9,045 nt of DNA from an uncultured Verrucomicrobiota bacterium (lineage in GTDB: Bacteria > Verrucomicrobiota > Kiritimatiellia > RFP12 > UBA1067): positions 1 to 9,045 of the forward strand of contig CAMZDY010000043.1 in the NCBI GenBank assembly GCA_947305585.1, given 5' to 3'. The notes under the pieces are model-generated. The model had not been told where the DNA came from. It was given only the letters and a program-made list of their open reading frames with translations, and ran no database searches. How positions within the stretch are numbered: the first letter of the stretch is position 1; every line of letters begins with the position of its first letter. The position numbers were made by a program, and so were the translations under genes. Shown here piece after piece: positions 1-7,756 of the stretch.

Positions 1-842
1 CGCGTCCTTCGGTGGGCAAGACGTCGCTCGCCATGAACATCGCCGAAAGCGTGGCCACCGGGCAGATGATGGACGGCTCTCCCGTCAAGCACGACAGCCG
101 TCCGCACGCCGTCGGGATCTTCAGTCTGGAAATGCCGGTGATGCAGCTCAGCAAGCGCATGATCGCCGGCCGGGCCCAGATCAACACCTGGATGCTCAAC
201 CGCAACTTCTTCAACCGGGACGAAAAAGCCCGGCTCACCAAGCAGCTGAACGGGGCGGTGAACGTGCTCAACAAGGCGCCGATCTACGTGGACGACACTG
301 CGGCGCTCGACATCATGGATCTGCGCGCCCGCGCCCGGCGCATGAAGAAGCAGTACGGCATCGAACTGATCGTGATCGACTATCTCCAGCTCTGCCAGTG
401 CCGCGAGGCCGCCCGGCAGGGACGTCAGCAGGAGGTGAGCATGATATCCCAGCAGGTCAAGGCGATGGCCAAGGAACTGGATCTGCCGGTCATCGTCCTT
501 TCGCAGCTCTCCCGCGCCAACGAGCAGCGCGGCGACAAGTACGAAAAGCCCAAGCTCTCCGACCTGCGCGATTCGGGCGCCATCGAACAGGATGCCGACG
601 TGGTGTTCCTGCTGCGCCGTCCGAGCCGCATCGCATCCGACCCCGACGCCAAGGACGAGCGGCTCGCGATCATCGACGTGGCCAAGAACCGCAACGGCGA
701 GACGGGAGAGGTGAAGGTGGACTTCTGGCGGGAATTCACCCGTTTCTTCGACCGCAATCCTTCGGACGAAGGCAAGGAGTTCGACAACGAAGAGGAAAAA
801 TACGAACAGGGCAGCTTTGCGGCCGAGGATCCCAATTTGTGA
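1..842 (+). CDS. dnaB: Replicative DNA helicase DnaB, C-terminal ATPase domain (5' partial)
   Basis: DnaB is the hexameric helicase that unwinds DNA ahead of the replisome using ATP. Only its C-terminal RecA-like domain is present, because the reading frame is open to the left edge (first whole codon at base 3). The window opens inside the Walker A motif, RPSVGKTS (usual form RPSMGKTA). Walker B is IVIDYLQL, with its aspartate at 378-380. Next come RQQEVSMISQQVKAMAKEL, the LSQLSRANEQR block, LSDLRDSGAIEQDADVVFL and KNRNGETGEVKVDFW, all in family order. The GTG at 12 encodes the valine inside Walker A and is not a start. The N-terminal DnaG-interaction domain must lie upstream. The C-terminus carries a short acidic tail (EFDNEEEKYEQ) beyond the usual end. 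The TGA stop (840-842) overlaps the next ATG by one base, so the downstream gene is probably coupled to it. RadA and other RecA-like ATPases fit less well, given the DnaB-specific DSGAIEQDAD block. Confidence 0.95.
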   Translation, partial: RPSVGKTSLAMNIAESVATGQMMDGSPVKHDSRPHAVGIFSLEMPVMQLSKRMIAGRAQINTWMLNRNFFNRDEKARLTKQLNGAVNVLNKAPIYVDDTAALDIMDLRARARRMKKQYGIELIVIDYLQLCQCREAARQGRQQEVSMISQQVKAMAKELDLPVIVLSQLSRANEQRGDKYEKPKLSDLRDSGAIEQDADVVFLLRRPSRIASDPDAKDERLAIIDVAKNRNGETGEVKVDFWREFTRFFDRNPSDEGKEFDNEEEKYEQGSFAAEDPNL

Positions 843-1675
843 TGAAATGCGAAATCTGCCATAAGAAAGAGGCCACCACCCAGCTGGAAGGCAGCAACGC
901 CGACGAGATCAAGTACGTCTGTGCCGACTGCGCGGGAGAAAACGGCTTCTTCGACGATCAGGACGCGCGGGACGAAGGCAACGACGCCGTAGACGAAGTG
1001 CTGGAGTCGCTGGGCGGCATGCTCGATTCGATCAGCAAGAGTCTGGGCGGCGGCGAGCAGGACGAGGAGGAAACGGGCAAGAAGAATCTGCGCCGGCTGG
1101 AGTTTCCCGTCCAGGAGATTCCGCCCCGGCTGGAGTTCTGCGGACTCTTGCAGCTGGAGGGGATTTTCCTCACCGGCGAACTGGCCGACGCGCGGCAGAT
1201 CTTGAGCGAGAACGACATCCGGATGGAGGGGCTCCCGTACGCCACCCTGCCGGAGACGGGCCATCTTTATCGCCTCACCTACCGGGGCAAGGGCGCCGGA
1301 CGGCTCGATTCGGTGCGCGAGACGGTCCGGAAAGTGTTCGACCTGGAGCTTTCCGCCCGCGAGGCGCTCCGGGAAGAGCTCGCCCGGCTCTACGCCGACA
1401 CCACCATCCGGGCGCTCGCCATCCTGCAGAGCGCCAAACTGCTTTCGCCGGACGAACTCATCGACCTCCTGTCGCCCATGCGGCTGGCGGCCACCGACGG
1501 GCTCGTCTCGGGCATCAAGGAGCAGGATCTCGTCCGGCTGGCGACGGCGGACAACCGTCGCGACTACTACCGGATGAACGACGACGAACGCGCCATCGTG
1601 GATGCCGACCGGGCCGACGACATCAACGACATTTTCGCGGGCGTGCGCCTCAAGTGGAAGAAGGGGATGTACTGA
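842..1675 (+). CDS. McsA-like zinc finger fused to the C-terminal half of arginine kinase McsB (kinase core missing)
   Basis: This 277-residue protein is probably a ClpC partner. Residues 1-30 hold CxxC-x20-CxxC (C3, C6, C27, C30), matching the first zinc-binding unit of McsA. Residues 31-82 are an acidic, Ser/Gly-rich linker. From about residue 83 it follows McsB from the SCPTN region to the end: LEGIFLTGELADA (McsB LPALVLTRQINRI), AILQSAKLLSPDELIDLLS and MRLAATDGLVSGI (McsB VRLGIDLGIIKGL). VDADRA at 253-258 sits where McsB has the RDxxRA phospho-arginine-binding motif, keeping Asp and Arg-Ala. The N-terminal half of McsB (RxRxAR nucleotide-binding segment, NEEDH loop) is absent, and the SCPTN catalytic cysteine has no counterpart in this segment. 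Arginine kinase activity is therefore unlikely, and an adaptor or sensor role for ClpC is inferred. No UVR motif of full-length McsA is visible. The ATG at 842 overlaps the dnaB stop as TGATG with no clear ribosome-binding site; longer in-frame starts run inside dnaB and are disfavoured. Its own stop overlaps the clpC ATG. The frame is clean, so it looks like a working gene and not debris. Confidence 0.82.
   Translation: MKCEICHKKEATTQLEGSNADEIKYVCADCAGENGFFDDQDARDEGNDAVDEVLESLGGMLDSISKSLGGGEQDEEETGKKNLRRLEFPVQEIPPRLEFCGLLQLEGIFLTGELADARQILSENDIRMEGLPYATLPETGHLYRLTYRGKGAGRLDSVRETVRKVFDLELSAREALREELARLYADTTIRALAILQSAKLLSPDELIDLLSPMRLAATDGLVSGIKEQDLVRLATADNRRDYYRMNDDERAIVDADRADDINDIFAGVRLKWKKGMY
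1661..1666 (+). promoter_or_regulatory. Shine-Dalgarno sequence for clpC
   Basis: AAGGGG lies 8 bases before the ATG at 1675, inside the last codons of the McsA/McsB-like gene. It supports the ATG at 1675 over the in-frame GTG at 1654, which would only add seven non-family residues (MEEGDVL). Confidence 0.6.
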
Positions 1676-4122
1676 TGGGCGAACTCAAACTCACCAAACA
1701 CGCGCTGGACGCGTTGAACGGGGCGGACAGTTGCGCCCGGCAGATGGGGCACGACGCGGTCGGTTGCGAACATATTCTCCTCGCCATGCTGGCCATTCCC
1801 GAAGCGATGGCGTGCAAGCGGTTCGTCACGCTGGGGCTGAAGCTGGAGGACATGTCCGAAGCCATGCGCACGATGATTTCGGAATACTCCCAGAACATCC
1901 AGCAGCGCGGACAGCTGCCGGTCACCGGTCGCACGCGCAAGGTGCTGGAGCTGGCGCAGTACGAGGCGGGCGGAGGCAATCCGGTGGGCACCACCAATCT
2001 CGTGGTGGCGATGATGAAAGAGGGCGAAAACGCCGCCGCGCAGATGATGTTCAACGCCGGGTTGAGCGTCCAGAAGTTCATGGCGGCCAATCCCTCGGAT
2101 CCGCAGTCCGGCTCCGGCAAGGGCAACGCGAAAAACGCCGAAGCGGAAGAAAAGCGTCAGGAGGGCGCCAACGGCAAGGCCGCCAAAACCCCCACCGTCA
2201 ACACTTTCGGCCGCGACCTCACCCAGCTGGCGCAGGAGGGCAAGATCGATCCCGTCGTGGGGCGCTTCAAGGAACTGGAGCGGCTCGTGCAGATCCTTTC
2301 TCGCCGCACCAAGAACAACGCGGTGCTGATCGGCGAGGCGGGCGTGGGCAAAACGGCAGTGGTGGAGGGACTGGCCCGCGCCATCAACGCCGGACTCGTC
2401 CCCGAGCGCATGCTGGACAAGCGCGTGGTGGCGCTGGACATGGCGCGCGTGGTGGCCGGCACGCAGTATCGCGGACAGTTCGAAGAGCGGCTCAAGAAGA
2501 TCATCGACGAAGTCAAGCGCGCGGGCAACATCATCCTCTTCCTCGACGAGATCCACACGATGGTCGGGGCAGGCGGGGCGGAAGGCGCGATGGACGCCGC
2601 CAACATCCTCAAGCCCGCGCTCGCCCGAGGCGAGCTCCAGTGCGTGGGCGCCACCACGCTCAAGGAATACCGCAAGTCGATCGAGAAGGATGCGGCGCTG
2701 GAGCGTCGTTTCCAGCCGGTGCAGGTGGACGAACCCTCGGTGGACGATTGCATCGCCATCCTGGGCGGAATCGCCGCCAAGTACGAGGAGCATCACGGCG
2801 TCAAGTATACGCCCGAGGCGCTTCGGGCGGCGGTTGAACTCACGGCCCGCTACCTGCCCGCGCGCCAGTTGCCGGACAAGGCCATCGACGCGATGGACGA
2901 AACCGGTGCGCGGCTCCGGATGAAGCATAGCGCGCGTCCCGACGAGTTCACGGCGCTCCACAACGAACTGCAGGAGCTTCGTCGCCGGCGCGAGGAGTAT
3001 TCGCGCAAGGGCGCGTTCGAACAGGCTGCCGTGCTGCGCAACGACGTGCTGGAGAAGAAGGCCGTCTACGACAAAAAGCTGGAGGAGTGGCGCAAGACGC
3101 ATTCCGAACGCATCCTCCCGGTGGGCGAGGCGGACGTGCGCGAAACCGTTTCGCTGATGAGCGGGGTGCCGGCCGAGAAGATGGACTCCGCCACTGCCGG
3201 CAAGCTCCTGGCGATGGAGCGCGATCTCGGGGAAGTGGTGATCGGGCAGGACGAGGCGATCAAGGCCATCGCCAAATCGCTCCGTCGCTCCCGGGCGCTG
3301 TCGGGCGATACGCACCGTCCCATCGGCAGTTTCCTCTTCCTCGGCCCCACCGGCGTCGGCAAAACCCATCTCGCCAAGATGCTGGCCGAAAAGGTCTATG
3401 GCGAGCGCAAGGCGCTCATCACGATCGACATGTCGGAATTCCAGGAGAAGTACTCCTCCTCCCGGCTGGTGGGCGCGCCGCCCGGCTACGTGGGCTACGA
3501 TGAAGGCGGCCAGCTCACCGAGAAGGTGCGTCGCCGTCCCTATTCGGTGGTGCTCTTCGACGAGTTCGAGAAGGCCGACGGCAACGTGACCAACATGCTG
3601 CTGCAGATCCTGGACGACGGGCGCCTCACCGACGGACAGGGCCGCACCATCGATTTCCGCAACACGATCGTCATCTGCACGGCCAACCTCGGCTTCGACT
3701 TCGCCCGCGAAGGGCGGAGCCTCGGGTTCCAGGCGGAAACGGTCGAGACGAGCTACGACGCGCTCAAGCGCAAACTGCTGGACGAGGCCAAGAAGACTTT
3801 CCGGCCCGAACTCCTGAACCGGTTCGACGATACGGTAGTCTTCCGCAAGCTCGGCCGTCCGGAAATGGAGCGCATCCTCCAGCTGGAGCTCGACAAGCTC
3901 CAGGAGCGGCTCAAAGACAACAAGATCAAGATTTCGCTCGACCCGAAGGCGGTCGAATTCCTCATCGGCAAAGGCTACGATCCGAATCTCGGGGCGCGTC
4001 CGCTCCGTCGGGTGGTGCAGACGTATCTCGAAGATCCGCTTGCGGACCTGGTGCTGGCCGGCGAGGCGCATCCGCGAATGAAATTCAAACTGAACAAGGA
4101 AGGAACGGGACTTACCGTATGA
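1675..4122 (+). CDS. clpC: ATP-dependent Clp protease ATP-binding subunit ClpC
   Basis: ClpC is a cytoplasmic Hsp100/AAA+ unfoldase that threads proteins into the ClpP peptidase chamber. The 815-residue length is normal for the family. Domain order: double Clp_N repeat (about 1-138), charged linker (about 138-172), AAA1 with Walker A GEAGVGKT (220-227), pore-loop TQYRG (Y265) and Walker B FLDE (D291, E292). A middle domain follows (about 423-475) with a UVR-type coiled coil ([18 protein letters not shown]). AAA2 has Walker A GPTGVGKT (557-564), pore-loop GYVG (604-607), Walker B LFDE (D629, E630) and sensor-2 GARPLRR (773-779). SLGF (LGF at 683-685) sits where ClpC has its VGF ClpP-docking loop, so partnership with ClpP is expected. 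The short middle domain and N-domain fit ClpC, not ClpB. It overlaps its upstream partner gene by one base (TGATG), recalling the mcsA-mcsB-clpC order of Firmicutes. The start was chosen on the Shine-Dalgarno AAGGGG and the family N-terminus. Its stop overlaps the next gene as ATGA. Confidence 0.95.
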   Translation: MGELKLTKHALDALNGADSCARQMGHDAVGCEHILLAMLAIPEAMACKRFVTLGLKLEDMSEAMRTMISEYSQNIQQRGQLPVTGRTRKVLELAQYEAGGGNPVGTTNLVVAMMKEGENAAAQMMFNAGLSVQKFMAANPSDPQSGSGKGNAKNAEAEEKRQEGANGKAAKTPTVNTFGRDLTQLAQEGKIDPVVGRFKELERLVQILSRRTKNNAVLIGEAGVGKTAVVEGLARAINAGLVPERMLDKRVVALDMARVVAGTQYRGQFEERLKKIIDEVKRAGNIILFLDEIHTMVGAGGAEGAMDAANILKPALARGELQCVGATTLKEYRKSIEKDAALERRFQPVQVDEPSVDDCIAILGGIAAKYEEHHGVKYTPEALRAAVELTARYLPARQLPDKAIDAMDETGARLRMKHSARPDEFTALHNELQELRRRREEYSRKGAFEQAAVLRNDVLEKKAVYDKKLEEWRKTHSERILPVGEADVRETVSLMSGVPAEKMDSATAGKLLAMERDLGEVVIGQDEAIKAIAKSLRRSRALSGDTHRPIGSFLFLGPTGVGKTHLAKMLAEKVYGERKALITIDMSEFQEKYSSSRLVGAPPGYVGYDEGGQLTEKVRRRPYSVVLFDEFEKADGNVTNMLLQILDDGRLTDGQGRTIDFRNTIVICTANLGFDFAREGRSLGFQAETVETSYDALKRKLLDEAKKTFRPELLNRFDDTVVFRKLGRPEMERILQLELDKLQERLKDNKIKISLDPKAVEFLIGKGYDPNLGARPLRRVVQTYLEDPLADLVLAGEAHPRMKFKLNKEGTGLTV

Positions 4123-5423
4123 ACACCAAAGATCTGAAAGCGGCGTATAAGACGATCGAGGCGGACCACTTCGCCCCCAAGATGGAGATCAGTTTCATCG
4201 ATGGCGACAAGCGCGAGACGCTCCATTACGAAAAAGTGACCTGGAACATCGGCGGCGAGGAGAAGGGTCTCCGGTACGGCGAGAATCCCGGACAGGAAGC
4301 CGCGCTCTACCGTCTCCTGGACGGCAATCTCCGGTTGGGCGAGGTGGAGATGCTCCAGCCCGGACGATATCTCGCTTCGGTGCCGGAGCTGCTGCAGTCG
4401 GGCAAGCACCCGGGCAAGACGAACATCACCGACACCGACAACGCGCTCAACATCCTCCGGTATCTCACCGAAAAGCCGTGCGCCGTGATCGTGAAGCACA
4501 ACAACCCCTGCGGCGTGGCGCTCGGGTCCACGCTGGCGGAGGCGTATTTCCGCGCCAACAAGGCGGACCGGCTCGCGGCGTTCGGCGGGGCGATCGCGCT
4601 CAACCGCGAGTGCGACCTCGAAACGGCCCGGCTCATCCTCGAGAACTACGCCGAGGTGGTGGTGGCGCCCGATTTCCAGCCCGGCGTGATGGATCTGTTC
4701 GCCACCAAGAAGAACCTGCGCGTGTTCCGCATCCGGAACATGGCGCGCCTTACCGACTTCGTGTCTAAGCACGTGGTGGATTTCAAGTCGCTCATCGACG
4801 GCGGCATCGTGGCGCAGACGTCGTTCGCGGTGAACGCCCACAGCAAGGAGGATCTGATGCCCGCCTTCTGCAAGCGCAAAATCGTGGACAAGGCCACCGG
4901 CGAAACGTCGTTCAAGAACTACCAGATCAAGCGTCTGCCCACGCTGGCCGAATTCCAGGATCTGTGGTTCGGCTGGCTGGTGGAGGCCGGCGTCACCTCC
5001 AACTCCGTCCTGTACGTGAAAGACGGCGTGACGGTTGGCATCGGCACCGGCGAGCAGGACCGCGTGGGCGTGGCGGAGATCGCCCGCGACAAGGCCTACA
5101 CCAAGCATGCGGACTGGATCAGCTGGGAGAAGTACGGCAAGCCCTACAACGACCTCCAGCTCGCGTTCGGCGCGGAAGACGGCGCGCGCAAGCAGGCCGA
5201 GATCATGGAACAGACGCGCGCCGAGAAGGGTGGACTGCCCGGTTGCGCGATGGTGTCGGACGCGTTCTTCCCGTTCCGCGACGGCGCGGAGGTGGGCATC
5301 CGCGAAGGCATCACCAGCATCATCCAGCCCGGCGGCGCCATCCGCGACTGGGACGTGATCGACTGCTGCAACGAGCACAATATCGCGATGGTCTTCACCG
5401 GCCAGCGTTCGTTCCGCCACTAA
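4119..5423 (+). CDS. purH: Stand-alone AICAR formyltransferase (PurH transformylase domain only)
   Basis: The predicted reaction is transfer of a formyl group from 10-formyltetrahydrofolate to AICAR to give FAICAR, the penultimate step of IMP synthesis, in the cytoplasm. The 434-residue protein shows the AICARFT signatures: RYGENPGQEAALY near the N-terminus, the catalytic Lys-His in KHNNPCG (126-132), AFGGAIALNRECDLETA, SDAFFPFRDG (from 380), QPGG (403-406) and the terminal NEHNIAMVFTGQRSFRH. Bifunctional PurH is usually about 510-540 residues, with an N-terminal MGS-like IMP cyclohydrolase domain. That domain is absent: the protein starts about 50 residues before the AICARFT fold and no cyclohydrolase sequence precedes it. 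It resembles the free-standing AICARFT group found in some anaerobes, so ring closure must be done by a protein encoded elsewhere. The ATG lies in the ATGA overlap with clpC; an AGGA-like stretch 14 bases upstream is too far away to be a good ribosome-binding site, so translational coupling is likely. The symbol purH is used in the sense of this half only. Confidence 0.92.
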   Translation: MNTKDLKAAYKTIEADHFAPKMEISFIDGDKRETLHYEKVTWNIGGEEKGLRYGENPGQEAALYRLLDGNLRLGEVEMLQPGRYLASVPELLQSGKHPGKTNITDTDNALNILRYLTEKPCAVIVKHNNPCGVALGSTLAEAYFRANKADRLAAFGGAIALNRECDLETARLILENYAEVVVAPDFQPGVMDLFATKKNLRVFRIRNMARLTDFVSKHVVDFKSLIDGGIVAQTSFAVNAHSKEDLMPAFCKRKIVDKATGETSFKNYQIKRLPTLAEFQDLWFGWLVEAGVTSNSVLYVKDGVTVGIGTGEQDRVGVAEIARDKAYTKHADWISWEKYGKPYNDLQLAFGAEDGARKQAEIMEQTRAEKGGLPGCAMVSDAFFPFRDGAEVGIREGITSIIQPGGAIRDWDVIDCCNEHNIAMVFTGQRSFRH

Positions 5424-5425
5424 GC

Positions 5426-5430
5426 GAGGA
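5426..5430 (+). promoter_or_regulatory. Shine-Dalgarno sequence for thrH
   Basis: GAGGA ends 7 bases before the ATG at 5438, in the only spacer between coding regions of the main operon (14 bases). It fixes the thrH start; longer in-frame starts would lie inside the AICAR formyltransferase gene. Confidence 0.65.
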
Positions 5431-5437
5431 CCGGTTT

Positions 5438-6037
5438 ATGTTCATCGCCTGTCTGGACCTGGAAGGCGTGCTCGTGCCGGAGATCTGGATCGAGTTCGCG
5501 AACAAGGTGGGGATGCCGGAGTTCAAGCTCACCACGCGGGACGAGCCCGACTACGACAAGCTCATGCGCTATCGCATCGACCTTTTGAACAAGAACGGCT
5601 TCGGGCTCAAGGACGTGACGGACGTCATCGCCCGGATCGCGCCGCTCATCGGCGCGCAGGAGTTCCTCGACCGTCTGCGCGAAAAGACGCAGGTGCTCAT
5701 CCTCTCCGACACCTTTGACCAGTTCGGCCGGCCGCTCATGCGGAAGCTCAACTGGCCCACGCTCTTCTGCAACTCGCTCGTCGTGGACGAAGCCGGACGC
5801 ATCACGGGACACAAGATGCGCTGCCCCCATTCCAAGCTCACCACGATCAAGGCTTTGCAGAGTTGCGGTTTCGACACCATCGCCGCCGGCGACAGCTACA
5901 ACGACCTCGAGATGATCCGCGCCTCCAAGGCCGGCTTTCTGTTCCGTTCGACCGCCCAGATCAAGGCCGACAATCCCGACCTTCCGGCGTTCGAAACCTA
6001 CGACGATCTGGCCAATGCCATTTTCGACGCTCTGTAG
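5438..6037 (+). CDS. thrH: Bifunctional phosphoserine phosphatase/homoserine phosphotransferase ThrH
   Basis: ThrH is a small HAD-superfamily enzyme. Characterised in Pseudomonas aeruginosa, it dephosphorylates phosphoserine and can pass the phosphate to homoserine, linking serine synthesis to threonine synthesis. The 199-residue product matches it nearly end to end. HAD motif I is LDLEGV, with nucleophile D7 and, unusually, E9 in place of the common second Asp, as in ThrH. VPEIWIEFA follows the family, motif II is ILSDTF (S90), a lysine at 133 fits motif III, and motif IV is GDSYND (151-156). The TTRDEPDYD segment is also ThrH-like. It is not SerB, which has a longer N-terminus and DMDST at motif I. 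It follows the AICAR formyltransferase after 14 bases with its own ribosome-binding site. Serine is the main source of one-carbon units for formyl-THF, so pairing with a folate-dependent purine enzyme may be functional, but this is inference. Its 3' end overlaps the next gene by 23 bases. Confidence 0.94.
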   Translation: MFIACLDLEGVLVPEIWIEFANKVGMPEFKLTTRDEPDYDKLMRYRIDLLNKNGFGLKDVTDVIARIAPLIGAQEFLDRLREKTQVLILSDTFDQFGRPLMRKLNWPTLFCNSLVVDEAGRITGHKMRCPHSKLTTIKALQSCGFDTIAAGDSYNDLEMIRASKAGFLFRSTAQIKADNPDLPAFETYDDLANAIFDAL

Positions 6038-6935
6038 TTCCTTGCTGCTGGCCTTTACGGTCTCCACCGACCTCTTGGGACTGGTCGGCGGGGATCATGC
6101 GTTCTTTTCCGCCCTGAACCGCAACCTCGCCGGACGCGTGCGCGTACTCTGCACCACCCCGGAGGCCGTTGCGGTCTGCAAGGCGTCCGCCCGGTTCGAC
6201 GAGATGCCGTCGGTCGATTCGGTGCTGGACTACTATCTCCAGCATGGCGCGGGGCTCCTTTCTCCGCGAGATCGCGCTTCGCTGCTCGACGGCGATTTCG
6301 ACCGCGTCCGGCGCGCGGTGACGCGTCGCGACTATTCCGGCGTGTCGCTCTTCCCCAAGGCGGACGACCCCAACTACTTCCTCAACAACTATCTCCTGTC
6401 GCTCAAGAGCCGGCTTCCCGATCCCGCCAAGGGCACGGTGCTCCAAGCTTCGGATCTGAACGACCGGGAACTGGCCGCGCTCGTGGACCTGGCCTCGAAG
6501 CGGGACGACGTGTTCCTGTCCGGCGCGCCGTTCCACACCTTTCTGGCCAAGCGCGCATCGCTCCGGGAGATCAACGTCCTGTCGCTCGTCTCCCTGCTGG
6601 CGGTGGTGGCCATTGGCTTCTGGCTGTTCGGCAACTTCCGCTTCGTGGTGCCCACGCTGCTTACGCTCCTTGCCGGTTTCGCGGCCGGCACGATCGCGCT
6701 CTTCGTCTTCTATCCCGCGCCCCACGTGCTCACTTTCGTCTTCGGCACTTCGCTTATCGGCCTCGGGGTGGACTATTGCTATCATGGCCGCTCCGCGAAT
6801 CTGCTCAAGGCGCTCCTTTCCACCATTCTTGCGTTTTCGCCGCTCTTTTTCGCGCATTTGGCCGTGTTGGGCCAGATGGCGGTGTTTTCGGTGACGGGTC
6901 TCGTAACCATTTTCCTATGCGTAAGGTCGCGATAG
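6015..6935 (+). CDS. MMPL/RND-type exporter, N-terminal half (TM1-6)
   Basis: This is a predicted inner-membrane subunit of an MMPL-family (COG4258-like) lipid exporter. The 306 residues contain a weak first hydrophobic segment (about 7-26), a large extracytoplasmic domain (about 27-185) and five further helices: about 186-205, 210-233, 237-256, 262-285 and 287-303. The segment SGAPFHTFLAKRASLREIN, just before TM2, is typical of the family. TM4 carries GLGVDYCYHG (GLGVDY 249-254), whose Asp corresponds to the proton-relay residue of RND transporters. The chain ends in basic VRSR right after TM6, where a single-chain exporter would continue into TM7. The following gene supplies TM7-12. The ATG at 6015 lies within thrH (23-base overlap) and has no obvious ribosome-binding site; the in-frame TTG at 6042 would delete most of TM1 and is less likely. 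The transported substrate is unknown; the neighbouring acyltransferase suggests a lipid or acylated product. Confidence 0.85.
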   Translation: MPFSTLCSSLLLAFTVSTDLLGLVGGDHAFFSALNRNLAGRVRVLCTTPEAVAVCKASARFDEMPSVDSVLDYYLQHGAGLLSPRDRASLLDGDFDRVRRAVTRRDYSGVSLFPKADDPNYFLNNYLLSLKSRLPDPAKGTVLQASDLNDRELAALVDLASKRDDVFLSGAPFHTFLAKRASLREINVLSLVSLLAVVAIGFWLFGNFRFVVPTLLTLLAGFAAGTIALFVFYPAPHVLTFVFGTSLIGLGVDYCYHGRSANLLKALLSTILAFSPLFFAHLAVLGQMAVFSVTGLVTIFLCVRSR

Positions 6936-7756
6936 TCTTGTTTCTGATCACTTTGCCCGGGATCTTCCTTGTCCGGTTGGGCAATGACGTCTCGGCGTTC
7001 CATCGTCCCCATCCGCTGATGATCAAGGGCGAACAGGCGCTCATGGAGGCCACCGGCATTTCCGCCGCCGGGTTCACGCTCACCCGCGCGTCCGATCTCG
7101 AATCCGCGCTCGAGGCCGAGGAAGCCAAGGGCGTGGAAGGGCTTTCCGCCATCGTGCCCAGTCTCAAGCGTCAGCGCGAAAACTTCGAACTGGCGGCCGA
7201 TTTCGCCGGAGTGTCGCCCGACTGGTCCCGTTTCGACCCGGTCACTCCGGACAACATTCCCTTCCCGGTGTCGGCCATGAGCGCCGTAGTGGGCGACGAA
7301 ATCATTCTCCTCGCGCCCGGCGGAACCGACTTCAAACCGCAACAGGCGCTTACCGACATCTTCGATTCGCTCGCCCGCGAGACCTACGTGCTCCTTGCGG
7401 TGTCGTTGGCGGTTATGCTCTGCGTGTTGGCGCTCGTGGGGTCGCTCGGGTTGCTGCTGCCGGTGTTCATGGCGGTGGCGAGCACCTTGGGCGTTTTGGG
7501 CTATTTCGGTCTCCCCGTCACTTTCTTCCAGCTCCTCGTATTTTTCGTGGTGGTGGGGCTCGGGATGGACTACGCCATTTTCCATCGCGCCGGCAAGGCC
7601 GACCGCGTGGTGCTGGCGAGTTTCCTCACTTCGCTGGTGGGACTCGGCATGCTGGCCTGTACGTCGTTCCAGGTGACCCGTTCGATGGGCATCGCGTTCG
7701 CCCTGGGGCTCTCCTTCGCCTACTTCTATTCCAAATATGTGGTACCGGCAAAGTGA
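6917..7756 (+). CDS. MMPL/RND-type exporter, C-terminal half (TM7-12)
   Basis: This 279-residue protein completes the preceding half-exporter. Hydrophobic segments lie at about 3-20 (TM7), 155-175, 176-198, 201-222, 229-249 and 253-274, with an extracytoplasmic domain at about 21-154. NDVSAFHRPHPLMIKGEQ after TM7 parallels the start of the second periplasmic domain in COG4258 proteins. TM10 carries GLGMDYAIFHR (GLGMDY 214-219), the counterpart of the GLGVDY motif in the first half. The ATG at 6917 overlaps the previous gene by 19 bases in the -1 frame, without a Shine-Dalgarno sequence, so translation probably depends on ribosomes finishing the first half. A single ancestral gene broken by a frameshift, or a sequencing error near TTTT at 6910-6913, is the alternative. 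However, TM6 ends properly in the first frame and TM7 begins just after the ATG, so a true split is credible. Together the halves (585 residues) are shorter than the roughly 750-800 usual for single-chain relatives. The stop overlaps the acyltransferase start by 20 bases. Confidence 0.82.
   Translation: MRKVAIVLFLITLPGIFLVRLGNDVSAFHRPHPLMIKGEQALMEATGISAAGFTLTRASDLESALEAEEAKGVEGLSAIVPSLKRQRENFELAADFAGVSPDWSRFDPVTPDNIPFPVSAMSAVVGDEIILLAPGGTDFKPQQALTDIFDSLARETYVLLAVSLAVMLCVLALVGSLGLLLPVFMAVASTLGVLGYFGLPVTFFQLLVFFVVVGLGMDYAIFHRAGKADRVVLASFLTSLVGLGMLACTSFQVTRSMGIAFALGLSFAYFYSKYVVPAK

Noticed and set aside
398..841. In-frame upstream extension of the McsA/McsB-like gene
   Set aside because: The added residues are an Arg/Gly/Ala-rich out-of-frame reading of dnaB; the zinc-finger start at 842 matches McsA.
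425..1264. Long open frame on the minus strand across dnaB and the McsA/McsB-like gene
   Set aside because: Its translation has no recognisable domain, it lies opposite two genes with clear family motifs, and long antisense frames are expected in GC-rich coding DNA.
1567..4071. 834-codon minus-strand open frame opposite clpC
   Set aside because: Its His/Arg/Leu-rich low-complexity translation is the mirror of GC-rich clpC codons. The + strand shows complete AAA+ motifs, so this is a shadow.
3975..5420. 481-codon minus-strand open frame opposite the AICAR formyltransferase gene
   Set aside because: No domain is recognisable and the whole frame is antisense to a gene with all AICARFT motifs.
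6776..6916. In-frame upstream extension of the second exporter half
   Set aside because: It is an alternate reading of TM4-TM6 in the first half and adds no exporter-like sequence; the ATG at 6917 starts right before TM7.
6900..6935. Programmed -1 frameshift joining the two exporter halves
   Set aside because: The only homopolymer is TTTT (6910-6913) and it does not form an X XXY YYZ slippery site in the first frame; no stimulatory hairpin is evident. Kept only as a sequencing-error alternative.
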